From the NCBI RefSeq assembly GCF_000208865.1, contig NC_018397.1:2294001-2358000 (forward strand): DNA of 64,000 nt. The letters are read 5' to 3'. Of this stretch, positions 43,878 to 57,000 are shown piece by piece. The notes under the pieces were generated by a model that made no database searches, was not told the DNA's origin, and was given only the letters and a program-made list of their open reading frames with translations. The position numbers were made by a program, and so were the translations under genes. Every line of letters begins with the position of its first letter. Position 1 is the first letter of the stretch. Source of the DNA: Neospora caninum Liverpool (taxonomy: Eukaryota > Apicomplexa > Conoidasida > Eucoccidiorida > Sarcocystidae).

Positions 43878-46800
43878 GCTAGAAAGACGCGGAGGGAGGA
43901 AGGGGGGGGAAAAATGTCAGACGGAGAACGAGGATGTGAGACGGTTGGATACGTAACAGAGAATAAGAGGAAAAGAGACAAGAAAGACTATACCGGACGT
44001 AAGAAAAGTAGAGGAAGAATATGACGGCCCCGGAGAGGGAGCGAAAGACGGCCGAGTTGAGGAAAACGGCGCATGACGTCGAGGAGGTTCCCTGGTTGAG
44101 GGTAGACGATGTTTCGCCGCTACTTTCGGCCTTGTGTTCTGTGGTGATTCCCTTCCGTTCACCAGAGCCTTTCCTTATCCTGCTAACTTAAAACTCTGTC
44201 TGTTTCGGGGGGCCTCCTGCACAACCGAGGTGGGCCATTTTTACAAGGATGAGAAAGGCGCTAGAGCTGCATGGCTTACCGGCAAAACCAATCCTCCGCA
44301 CCGGGTACGCCTGAAACCCATCCACGGAACCCTGAGAACTGTATATAACACGGGCAGACGTGCATATCTGGGATGATTTGATCAGCAAACTCGACAGCGC
44401 TGCACGACGACCTCCCTCGAGAGGTGCGCCGACATTGGCAGGCCCTCCCAAGGAGCCCGAAGGAATCGGGCATTGACCCGAGAAGCAGACACAGCAACAA
44501 AACAAAATCCCGTCTAGTTCCGGCGTTTTTTTCGAAACGGGTACGCGTCCCTCAAATCGTCTGACCAGGCCTTCGAGAACGCTCTTCGTGCACCAGGTAT
44601 CTGTCAACACCCCGGAAAATACAAACTCCCGGCCACTGGGAGAGTTTCGACTGACGAGAACGGCGCAAACATCCGTAAGCTCCTCTCCACGAAACTTTCA
44701 CAGTGCTGCCTGAAAAAACGATTGTTTCGCCGGCCTCTTCTGACTGGGAAAATGACCAAGATTCGGCCAACCTCCCGGGCACGGAACCCAAATGCCCATC
44801 GGCTTGATCGCGACAGTGCTGTACATACACCCAGACGCCTCACGTTTGCAAGGGTCGAATTCGCAGGAGGTTGTGAATTATATCGCCTCAAATGGTCCTT
44901 TATAGCTCAGAGTACAAATCCGATCTTGTTTCGAGAGTTGACGGTCGCTTTCCTCTGAGCTACGCTGAGGAGGCGCGCCCCCTCTGTCCAGCTGCGGTTT
45001 TCAGCCCTCCAGAAATTGTGCCATTCTGCCCCGTTCCCCAGAAACAAAAGTGGGAAACGAAGAATCCACTAGAAACCGTGGAAACGACCGAAAGAAGCAC
45101 GCGTGGAGCAACAGGAAGCACGCCGGATCAGCTTCTTCTGTCTTGCTTTTCGCTTGCACGCTCATTCGCGTGAGAGTGGAAGAGCTACTGCGTCCTTCTA
45201 CTCCATCAGCGATCGAAATTGTCTTTATAGGAGCAGACCCCTCTCCGCAGCAACTACAGCCGTGAGCGCTGAGTTCCGGGAGCAACAACGCCGGAAACAT
45301 ACGAAAACAGCAGAAATGAAGTGGACGAACTCGGTTCGTGCGGCCGAATGACGGGAGAAGGGGGCCGTCCCAAGCAAACTGCGCGCACTACGACATCTCA
45401 GGAGAGGTCCGTACCGGTACATGGCACAGTCAGCCTCGGCCTCGCGTTCTCTGGCTCAACAGAGGCGAGGAGGAGAGGCGGAAAAAGTCAAAGAAGGCGA
45501 AAAAATCTGCTCCAGCCGCACAAGCTGCCGTTGCCGTCGGGTTCTGCCTCCTCATAGTGAGCTCCGCGAACACCGCGGATTCTTTGCCACAAAAAAGGCG
45601 CTGACACTGGCCCGCGGTGATAACTCGAATTTTCTCGTCGACGGGGTGCCCGCCCTGTCTCGTGCCGCTTCAGCAGGGAACAGCGGACGCTGTGTGACTG
45701 CGTCATTTAGCGGAGAAAGGGATTCACGACGTCTGATTTCTCGAAAGGACAAACGCAGGAGTTAAAACTGACCCCTCAGTCCACCGTAAGAATTTTGAAG
45801 AAAGTCCGTTGAAAATCTCCCCGCCTTTTTCTGCGGCGCCGCCTCCCATCGATTCAGTAGTAACGTCCCCGAGAAAACGCTCTCCTCATCGCGCCGCCGC
45901 CGCCAGATCGTCCCTCGCGGCTGACACCAAGGCGGGTTGCTGGCGCTTCATTATTCGATTTTGTCTCGAGGAGGATTAAAAAGCACAAGGGGTTCCAAAA
46001 TTTCCCCGTCTTCGCGCCAAGAGCAAACATGAATGGCCGAGACTGATTCAAATCACCGGAAACACAGCCAGTTGCCTGCGTGGTTCGTGTTGTAGCGATA
46101 CTGGATCTGAAGCGTCTGGGCGGCAAACGAAATGCAGACAGGCACGGTAGGCAGCGTATGTCTCTACACTTTCTGCCTCTCCTGTGAGTTGTCCCTTCTC
46201 AAGTCGCCGCCGACAAGACTCTCTCGCTCTTTTGGTGACTTGTTTAGCTGTGTCTGTAGTCCTGCCGCCCTCCCGCAAGCGGTGCTGAGTTCGCAGGACC
46301 AGTCACGGGGATCGGTATTTCGCTGGCCACAGCACTGATATACATTTACGGAAAAACGGTTTCGGTCACTCTACGAGAACATGTGGAGATAAGAGCCACC
46401 GAAACCTGCCGCATGTGAGACACGTCAAGAAAAAGGACTGTGGCACAGTCGACACACAGTTTGTGAGCGGGTTGTCTGTATCTCGGGAACACTCTTTTAC
46501 GCTCAGGGCGTGTGCGGCAAACCGGAAATGCACAAAGAACACGGCGGGAAGGTGGAGGGTGGCCTCATGTCGCATCACGGCCTCAGCGAAACAAACTTGG
46601 ACGAAAAGAGACCTGCAGATGTTATTTTTGAAAGCAGAAAGGGCTGGGCAGAGGCGCGCACACACGGAAAGCCGGGCGGGTTGAGTTGACCCTGTGAGAT
46701 AGCTACCGCGACACGAACGGGCGACCGTGAGGAGGGAAAATTCGAGGAGATTTTTGCGATGTGAACGGGAAGTGACAATATGACAAGGACACTGGAAGAC

Positions 46801-47582
46801 AAAGCTCGGTAAATATTCGAGAAAAGAAACAAAAAAGCTGTGTGGAACTGACTAGGCGTAGGAGAAGACGGCATATCCCCGGCGATATCGGCGCATACGC
46901 GGAAAGCGAATGGGCGACGGGCTATCGAGCGATTGGAACGCGCATGCGCAAGCGAAATGTAGTGCAGGAAGAAACATGGACAAGACACAGAACGGCAAGA
47001 AAAGCGAGTGTATCAGGAGCAGAGAAGCTCGGAAAAAGGCTCCTGTCGCGCCGTATCGAATGCGTTCTATGTCATAGAGATTTTCTCTCGTCTTGTTCCG
47101 CTACTCTCGGTGTCCTAGTCGCTTTCTGGCAAGGAGCGCGTGTGCCGGTCCTTGAGAGGAAACGAAGAAAGACGAGACACGTTTCTTCCTCGTCTCCCTG
47201 TCCATGTTGTCTCCTCCTCGTTGGACCGCTGTTTTCTATCTCTTCAACGCACTGAGTCTCTGAGCCTTTTCCTGTCCTCAGTCCGTCTCCTCTCTGTTCC
47301 TCTCTCGTCCTCTTCCCCTTGCTGGATGAGTCTCTACGCACGCCTCGGTTCTCTGTTTCTCTCTGCCGTCCGTTACCCTCTCGCTTTGTTTCTCTCTTTG
47401 GTTTTTCGTTGCCGACGCCGACCTCTCCTGCGGGTTCTTCCTTTCACTTTCGCTCTTCCGCTGTCCTGCGGAAGTAGCGTTCTTAAAGGTTCTTGCGGAA
47501 AATCGTGATACACCGCAGATAAAATTAGAACCAATGCATTGCCTTCTCCCCCCTTTTCAGCTGCCCGTATCGGAACCGAACA
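43878..47582. other. divergent intergenic region between Sec7-TBC and AAA ATPase genes
   Basis: 3.7 kb that should contain both promoters and leaders. On the minus strand a pyrimidine tract ending TTTCTAG touches the Sec7-TBC start codon, which suggests a spliced leader exon near 43990-44160 (donor candidate GTATAG at about 43994). The plus-strand ATG frame at 45421-45765 (114 codons) is Arg/Ser-rich and featureless. The last 400 bases before 47583 are pyrimidine-rich on the plus strand. No additional gene is supported. Confidence 0.45.
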
Positions 47583-50500
47583 ATGGTTGGAACAGAACAA
47601 CTCGTAGCTGAGGCTGTCGCGGACGAGGTAAGCTCGTTTGGTTTCCCTTCTTCTCTACTTCTTCTCTATCTTTTGTCTTTATTCCTAGCTTCTGTGGTTG
47701 ATTGTTTCTTTTCTGTCGCTCTCTGCCGTTGTTTTTCTTCTGTCTAGCGTTCTTCTTGGTCGTTTTGTCTGGGTTAAAGTGGAGAGAGAAGAGATAGCAG
47801 TGCCGAGGAGAGAGAGACCTTTTGCCACTCTCATCGTTCCGAGGATGGCGCAAGAATAAAGCTCGGCCGCTCAGCCGCTGTGACCGTGAAGCGCATCGTT
47901 CGCTCCAGACTCCTTGCTCGTCATTCTATCAGCGAGGACGGAACTGAGTTTTTGGGCTGCCGTGTAGGGTGGGCAATACATTCGTCGTTTCCCATTCTCT
48001 CACGAGGAGTCGCAGATGTCTTTGATCTCCACCATAAGTAGCTGGTGACTGAACATCTCTTCGTTTTCTGGAGGTATTTTGCCAACAAAACGCGTGTGCA
48101 CGCACATTCACGCACTCGCTTGTGTTTGCTGCATTGGACTTCTATCGTGGGCATAACACCCCGCATATGCATCGTCATATACGCAGATGTATCTAAATTC
48201 ATTTAATAACTTTGGTTTTCTTTAGTTGCAATGACCTTTGTAACCCAAAGAAATAGAGGTATCACTACGGCATATAGATATACTTCTGAAGCATCTTACC
48301 CATATGCTATTTGTGCATTCTGCGTGTGTAAGTGTGCGTAATTCCATGGATACATGATTCATTTTTTATTGCCAATCTGAATGCCGCGCAAGTTGGCGCG
48401 ATTGACGCTCCGAGGAGCTGCGACTACCCTGTCTCAAGTGTGCTTATTTCTGTATGATTCCTCGATTGCCCATCTGGCCTCGGCAAACAAAAGAGATCTA
48501 GTTCTCAACGAATGCGTACAGAGCAATGTCTCGCAATGCTCCCTCGCTGCCTCTGTCTCTTCTACTGTCTGTACAGCTCGCCGCGTCCCTCCGTCTCTCC
48601 TCGGCCGCTCGCAGTTCCTCGTCTCTGATTCCCGATCGACGAGAGAGGGCTCGACGCCACCACGAACTCGCATGCATTCTTCACGCTTTCTCTTTCCCCG
48701 CTTCGGGGGCTTGGCAAACTGAAAGCGAAAACGCTTCGATCGATCCTGCACGCTTCTTTTTTTCGCAGTTCCCCCCACAGCTGGGGCGAGGAGACCACTC
48801 GTGTGCCTGTCAGGACGCGCTCGCTTCCTTGCCATCTCAGGCGGCATGTGACCTCGCCGAAGATTTGTCTCCCTTTAGTGAGTTTCTTTCTTCCTCCGCC
48901 GTTTTCAACTGCGGACCTTTTCGACTCGACGCACTCGAGCTCGAGTCTTATTCCGTTCCCCGTCGCTTTCCTGCTCGGCCAGACTCACGCTCCACTTCTG
49001 TTTCCAGTCCCGCCGCGGACCGACCTTTGTCTGTTTCTTCGCTTGCGCGCGAAGACGACGCGTCCCTTCTGGAAATCGCGTGTCACGCCGAGAAAGGCGC
49101 GCCCTCACCTCTTTCGCGCATACCCCTGCGAAAGAGGAGAGCCGAAGGGGAAGAAGCGAAAGGTGAGGACGAGCACGTCGCGCACAACCGGCCTGCGAGA
49201 AAGCGACAGCGGAGCAGAGACGCCTCAGAGCCCGCTGATGAAGTACCCTCCTTAGGCGGAGACGGGGGTTCACGTCTTGCTGCGCATGTCCTGGGACGCT
49301 CCACAGACGAGCCTGACTCAGACCACGACACGTTCGCATGCGGAGTAACGAGCGGCGGAGGCGACCTGCAGCGTCTATTTTCCGCTCTTCCTCTCTCTCT
49401 CGACCGCTACCTGTTATGGAATTCTCTGCTCCCGCCTGAGGCTTCCTTTCCCTCGGATACGTCCCCTGACGCGAACGCGGCTGTGGTGGAAGAGCACCGG
49501 CGGGAGCTCGCGCATGCAGTGAAGCAAGCGCAGACGCTGCAGGACGCGAACGGTCATTTGGCTGCAGAAATTGGGCGTCTTCAACAACAGCTTGCCATCT
49601 CCGTGCAAGAGAAGGAAGCTCTGAGTCAGCAGATCCGCGACCGGCAGGCTTCGTCGTCGCATGCCTCGTCTCTTCCTCTGCGCCGCTCGTCTTCTCCCTC
49701 GCGGGCCTCGGCCTCAAGGGAGAACCCGAAACTCGCCCCTTCCTCTACGTCGACAGTTGCTGCATCCGCTGTTGGCGGTAAGCGATTTACTCGAAGAGGC
49801 ATCGAGAGGGACGCAGAAAAAGGATTCGTCAAGCGTACGTCCGCGGCTACTCGTCCTTTCTGCGAGGCTGCCCGCGCGCGTTGGTCCTCGATTCGCGTAC
49901 TGTCGAAATTGCGTGGTGTGGCCCAGCTTCATGCGTCATTCGGCTTCGATGTTTCCCCCTCCACTGTGTATATCGGCTAGCCCGTGCACCAGAAGGAGAG
50001 CACAGAGGTGGACTGGACTAGCTGCCGCCAGGTTCTGTCCATCAGCCCCGTGTCGGGTTTTTGTGTCTGGTATTGTTAGGTTTTCTTTCACGCAGTCGCT
50101 ATTGCTTCTGTTTCCTTCTCAGATCTCATCCTCTGTCCTCTGAAGCTCCGCCGATATATCTCGAGGGGCGCCACGCGTTTTTCTTCCCGTATGTGGCTGG
50201 ATCTGTGGCACGGCGTTCTCGCTCGCTGTTGTGATCGTGTGTCTTCATCATGCCTCTTCCACGTCGCGTCTCGCTTTCGGTTCCCTCGTCTTTCTTATCT
50301 GCATGCGCTGCTTTCCGCGGTTCTCTCCCGTGTGTGTTCGCGTGTTTGCTTGTCAGCTGGCGGCTTCTCGTCGAGTCGCCAACTCCTGCAAACTCGACGC
50401 GAGCGAGGCCTCCTCAGTCCTGACGACGAAGCCGCGCTGCATGCACTGGAAGAGGAGCAGAGAGTGAGAGGCGAAACGAGACAGAAAACCATATATACGG

Positions 50501-52793
50501 AAAAGGGAAACAGCGGCAGGCGAGAGAAACGCTGCGAGGAACTGGGCGAGGGATGCGAAGAGGACACGCGTGAAAGAAGCAGCATCCGAGCAGCAAGCGA
50601 CAGAAGGAGAACGAAACGGGAAAAGAGTGATCCGCATGTGTTTGGTGACAACTTCGAGAACAACGCGAGGGGCGCTAGAAACCGAAACTAGAGATAAGGA
50701 TAGAGAACTCCTCGACGTCCCTTCGTGTCAACATGAGTCGCACGTGAACATTTGCGCGTAGCTGTTTCTTCGTCGCTGGATATAGACAGAGTATGAGCTA
50801 CATGAGCATGCAATTTGAATAAACCTTTTTCGGTATATGGTATATACGTATCCCATCGCACACATCGACTGCGTGTGGAAGGAGGCCCGGCTTTCTCTGG
50901 TATGCCCTATATATGTATATATATATATATACGCATATACGTATGTATATGTAGCTGCGTACTCTGGTTCAATACCTTGATTCATAAAGCCCGAAATGCC
51001 CATGCGTGTCGTTCTTCCATTTGGCTGTGCACAGAAACAAAGGAGTGCTGGGAGTCGACGACAGGGCGATTTCTGGTGTCAGTCCGACGGGCGGAGCGAC
51101 GAGTCCTCTCAACAGGGTGGAGAGACACTGCCTCCCGGCATGGATGAATATCAAGTGAGGCTAAGCAGGAAACGGAAGGTAAAGAGGAACTTGTCGTCCT
51201 TTTCTTGCGAGACAGTCCCTATTCACGCGCTTCGCGCCTTCCTGCCTGTTGCTCTCCTTCCTCTCGGTCTTTGCTTCTCTATGTTCTTGGTCGTTGCGTC
51301 TCTTTGTTCTCGTTCTCTTCTCTGGAGCCGTGCTTTCCATTCCCTTGGTTTTTCTGAGACACGCTGGGGAGCCTTCATCCTCTAACGTCGACCTCGACTG
51401 CGCTCATGCGTTCCTGCTGTCCGCTCTGCGCCTCTGTTTGTCTTCGCCGTCTCCAGGCGCTCTTGGCGGGGGGGGACATTCGCCCCGACATCATTCAGTG
51501 GGTTCTCAGCATGCGCATTGCGCGCTCGCCTCTCCATTCAGGCGAACTCGCTCTGCCCCGCACGGGACTGGTACGGCGATGCATCCACGCCTTTAACTGG
51601 CTTTTCTGCATGTCGCCATACATTTCTATGACACGTACATGTACAGATCTGTACACGAGCCGTGGATGTGTCGCAGGCAGGGGTGTGACTTTGTACGCAT
51701 GTACATATCCTCGTGTACATATATATACATATATATACATATATATACATATATATACATATATATCATGTATCGACGCACCCGCAGAGCTGGCCATATT
51801 TCTTTATGCATGGTTTTATTTTTATGTGCCTGCACATTTAAACAGACTTGTATGTATAGGCGGACCCAATGCGCGTCGTCACATTTTCCAATTCGAAATG
51901 GAAATTCATTTGTGCAGTCGCGTTCCCCCGTAGGTTGGTGCGCGTGATGCGCTTTTCGGTTGTGTGGTATTTGCGTCACGAGTGGTGAAAAGCGTTTTGA
52001 TGAGCAAATGTGCCCCGCTAGAGGATATGCAGGCTTTTCGGTTTGATGCCGAGAGGAGGAACACCTGACGGTGCGCCCTCTACAGACATCTCTAGCGATG
52101 TGTATACATATATATATGCATATATATAAACCTATATATATGCAGAGAGACATAGATGTCTAGAAGTGTGTATCGATGTTATGGAGCAGACATGTGGTCA
52201 CCTGCAAATATTTAAGGAATAATGGAGGCAAGCATCCTGATGCCTCGCGTTGTGAACATGCATCGCTGGACACCGAGCAGTTCCCCTGGGCTGTGAAAGA
52301 GACTCGCTTTTTCTTCGGCAATCGCTGTGTTGTTTGGCGATGCCGCGATCCGGGCTTCTTGCGTGGCGGATCTCGCCAGCTGTATGTTCTGTCCTCCGGG
52401 GCCTCGCCCCATCCTTGTCCCTGCTTCCTAGTTTTTTTTGCCTAGTCTCGCTCAGCTGTATGTACAGTGCCTCTGGCGCTCCCACGTTTTCTGCTCGCTC
52501 CTTCCTGTCTTCTGCTGTGCACTACCAGAACATCAGTGAAATTGCAGGCCTCCATCGCGTCAAGAAGCTTCTTACGTAGGTCCACGCGTCATGCGTCTTG
52601 GTGATAGAAATGTGTAAAAACCTATTTCTCCTCCTGCATAGGCGGCTACACTGAGCATGTGGTGTCTGCGTGCAAGTAGACGCATGCCGATACGCTGCGA
52701 GAAGCATAGGTGAATGTTGTTCCTCACACCTACCCTAGAGAGACACGAAAGCCTGTAGCTTCGTATAGAGTCTTCCTCGTGCCCGGGGATCTC

Positions 52794-52830
<37 letters not shown>

Positions 52831-53968
52831 ATATGCATTGTAAATAGAGGGTTGGAGAAAGATGGATGTCGATATTGTTAGACTGATATTGATTGATGGA
52901 TATAGGTACATATTTATGCCGATTTGTAGGTATGGAGAGGTAAAGGTAGACGTTAACATAATAGATGCGGATAGATATAGGCAGATAGATATGTCTCAAT
53001 GTGTGACGATAGAAGTCAATGCCGCCACAGCGGCGATGCACACAAAGTACAGCTTTACAGAGCGAAAGTGATCTACGCATAGATCATGCCCATCTGCGAG
53101 TGTCGTTATCGAGTCTATTGCGCCTCTCCGGCTCTGGCTGTCTTGTGCATTTCTGTGTGTTTCGTGGTTCGTGTGCCTCAGGGACAAAATTATCAATCCG
53201 ATTCTCCGGCCTGAACTGCACGTCGGTCTCCACCAGGCGCCTCGTGGAATTTTGCTTTTCGGCCCTCCAGGCACTGGAAAAGTACGCTCTCGTTTCCCCG
53301 TTCTCCCCGCGCTTCCGCTTTTTCGAAAATTGACGGCTAGCGCCTCCCTCTCAGTTCCTTCCCCCCTTCGTTGCCACGGTCTCTTAAACACCCAGGCGAC
53401 CTTGACGGTGCTCAGTCTGTGGCAACTTCTCTTTTCCTCCCTGTTTTGTTGGCGATCCCGTCTCCTGTTTGCTGCGCTTTCTTGTCTCCGTTTCGTCCTT
53501 CACGTCTGTCGGTGCATTCGTCGTTTTCGCTGATTCGTCGCTTCCTCGGCCTCGCACACGAGCCATCAACGCCTCAGGCGCCATATGTATCGTACCGCTA
53601 ATTGTTCTCTGGTTTTTCGCCTTCTTTCGTCTCCCACCGTTCGCGCGTCTGCTTGCATTTCTTGCATCCCTGGACATTTGGTTTCTGTTTGGCCTTTGTA
53701 GACCACTCTCGCCAAGTGGATGGCAGCCAGTTCCGGTGCAAGCTTCTTTGAGGTGACGCCCTCGTCTATAATTAGCAAATTCCATGGAGAAACCGAAACG
53801 CTCATCAAGGCTCTCTTCAAAGGTAAAAGTCCGACTCGAATATCGTGCATGCAAAAGCTGCGCTCATGGACGCATATATACCGGTCTGTATACATACACT
53901 CGTATGTCTGTCCGTGTAGCGATTTTGATGTATATTGAGGTACCTGTACATGCTTGTGGGCACGTATG

Positions 53969-54008
<40 letters not shown>

Positions 54009-54020
54009 GATGCGTACGCA

Positions 54021-54056
<36 letters not shown>

Positions 54057-57000
54057 TGCGATGTGCTGATCTTGCCATGTTGTTGCTTTTCGTGTTCGCA
54101 TTCTTCTCGTTTTCCGTTATCTATTTGAGCACGTCTGCCGACGTGTGCAGTTGGGTTCTGTTCCTTCGTTGTCGCATTGCACCTTTTGCCTGTCGGGGAT
54201 CTGCGAAAAAAGCCCCTGTGGGCTGCGACGCGACCGCATTCTGTGTCTGGGGCGTCCGCGTTTTTTCTTTAGTGGCCGAGGCCGATAGTCCGTCTCTTGT
54301 CTTCATCGACGAAATCGATTCTCTACTAGGCAAGCGCAGAGAGGTGAGTCCCCAGGCCCGCATGCGACACCCGTCCGGGATAGCGGCGAAGACATGCAAA
54401 GCAAAGCGCGCGCATGCAGTGGCCTTTGCGAGGCGGGAGAAGCCACAAAAATACAAGGCTACACGCACGTCAGGATGCCTCTGAACGAAACGGTAGACCC
54501 CGGCGACGGGAACCGAATCGCAAGTCCAGCACGGGCCGGAGATGGGAACGTCCATGAGGCAGAGCATGGATAGAAAGGAAATGAAACAACCAAAAGAAGG
54601 TTCACGAAAGAGGAAAGGAGTACAAAGGGAAATGAAACGAAGAACATGGTCCACAAGCAAGCGGATAGATAGAAAGGGAAATGAAAAGGAGGTTTGAAGG
54701 TCCACGTGACGAGGCGACCGGACGCAAAGATCCTGAGCTGTGGCAAGCACCGCGGGGGCGAAAAGGACCAGCTTCAGTGGCGGGATTTTTCTTTTCGTCA
54801 GACTGGGCTGTGCGCACTAGCTGGGATCGAAGTGGCGAAAGGCCGCGCGATCCTCGCGGACGAAGTGGACGAAGCACACGTGTGTCGCCTCCTGCTTCTC
54901 GGTTGCTGTCTGGTCCGTGCAATTCTCATCTGAATCGGCCCGAAACCTGACGATGTATATTCGCGCGTTTTCTCACGAGACGTGGCGTTGGGGACCAAAG
55001 CTTTTCTTCCTGATGCGTAGCGGCCTCGAGTCAGCCGGGTGTCTCGAGGCAGCCTGAGAACCGCTCAACCGTCTGCTAGCTCACGGACGTGTGACTCGAA
55101 GCCAATGGAGACGCAACCACGCCTTGGCAAGTGTTCCCACGCTTCGGCGGGTTCCCCCGTGGTGCACTCTCTCGCATGGAGTTTGCTAGACTCTTTGTGC
55201 CTTTCGACGAATCGCCAATTGCGCCATGCTGCCGCCGCCTGCCTTTGGAGATCCGCCCAGGGACTCGCGGTCGAGAGGCGACGCCTTCGGTTGCAAAAAA
55301 GTCTCTCCACCCGACAGCGAGGGCCTTGCGTCTCGTGTTCTGCCGGGCATCTCGGCGATTTCATCTCCAGATCGCCTTTGGGATGTCTCCGGTTTCGACC
55401 GCGGCAAGGAAACTGTGTAGGTGTGGACGGCGATGTGGTCCTGCGCTGCTTTTTGCTTCAAAGCCTTTATTCGTTTCCATGGCCGTTTTGTATGCAGAAA
55501 GAAGACGACACAAGCATCCGAATGAAGAACCAGCTCTTGCAGATGATGGTAAACACCAGGGGAAAGTGCTCCTACCGGCTTCAGAGTGCATGTGCTGCAA
55601 CCGCAGGAGTCCCCACCAAGAACGCCGCGCGATTCGGTCCTGGTTTCAAACGCGTCCATCTCCACTTTTGACTGTACCGGGGAGGATGCCAGTCGCGAAG
55701 TTGGTTTCCCGGCTTCTCTTGCGAGGCTCGCCTTTGAGTTTGTCTACTGCCCCGTCCTGGTGCCCGCGTTCATTGCGCGGTTTCTCTGTTTTTCTTTCTC
55801 AGGATGGAGTGAGCAGCTGCTCAGGAGACAAAGTTCTCGTTGTTGTCGGGGCAACAAACCGACCCGACATGCTCGACGAGGTCGGTTGTTTTCTTGGTCT
55901 TTTCGTCGCCCTTGTCCATTTTCGCTGTGTGTGCGTCATGGTGCCGGAAGGGGGACCGTCTCGTGCTGGTGCGGGTGTGCGCGTCAGGACATGGAGAAAC
56001 GACGCGGTCCTTGTACACACCGACACATGTGCGATTCGCTGTCTTTCAAATTCCTCAATCTCCCGCTCCCTGCCACGCTCTGGATTTTTCCCCCGGACCT
56101 CTAGCTTGCACTCTTGTTCGTGCTCGTCGTCTCACCGTTCTCCCTCTCTCACGTGTTCGGTAGTCTTCCTGTCGTTATTCTTCTTCCCTTTTCGGTCGTT
56201 GTTTCTCTTCGCATGTTTTCTCTGCTATGTTCGGTTCGCGTTTTTTCCGTAGCCCCGCACCCACGTGCCCGCGTTTCCTCGTCATGTTTCCCTTTTGTCC
56301 TTTCCCTTGCCATTCACAGTTGTTTGTTTGCGTTCCTGTCTCTCTCAGGCGGCCATCCGTCGTCTGTCAAAGCGCGTTCTCGTTCCGCTTCCTGACTTCG
56401 ACGCACGTCAGGTGCTCATCCGGTATGTCAGTGTTCGGCGAGGTACCTCGCGCGTGTCTTGCATTAATCCATCTCGGTGTCCCAGTCCCTTCCTTTATCG
56501 GTCTCGTTCTGCCTTGACGCCTGGTGCGTTCGCTGCGAGCCTGAATCTGCGTGTTTTCTCGCTTTCTCCCGTGTCCATTCTCTTTCTTCGTTTCTAGTTC
56601 CTGCCGTCCCTTTCGCTCCTTCTTTTTCTCTCCTTTTCTCTTGCGATCGCTTCATTCTCTCTTTGTGGTGCTCTCTTCACTCTCTCACATGTGTAGAAAC
56701 CTCCCCTTCTCGCGTGTGCTCTCCTGCCTGCAGCAATGTGCTGGAGAAGCAGTCGACTGGTGGCTGCACTCTCTCAGACAAGGTGAGAACGCGCCCGTCC
56801 CCTTTTTGGTGAACTGTCCGAACGAGGCCCCTCCAAACAGAAAGGGAGACGGTGGGCGGAGAAGGCGGCGCGCGAATCGAGGGTGACGAGCGAGATACGC
56901 GCTCTGAAGGCGCTGTCTCGGTTTCCATACCAGTCTTCCCTAGCTCGAACCGTAGTCACTGGATGGGTTCTTGTTTGAGTAAACAGTAGGGTCTTCTTGA

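Noticed and set aside
41576..43882. Long plus-strand frames opposite the Sec7 exon (up to 402 codons)
   Set aside because: The minus-strand frame contains the Sec7 domain and splices correctly; the plus frames have no motif.
45338..45765. Two overlapping plus-strand frames with a hydrophobic patch
   Set aside because: One begins at GTG and the other is featureless; neither has splice sites or homology I recognise.
51720..51766. Possible CRISPR-like or origin repeat
   Set aside because: The 10-base ACATATATAT array has no unique spacers and is a microsatellite variant in a eukaryotic intron.
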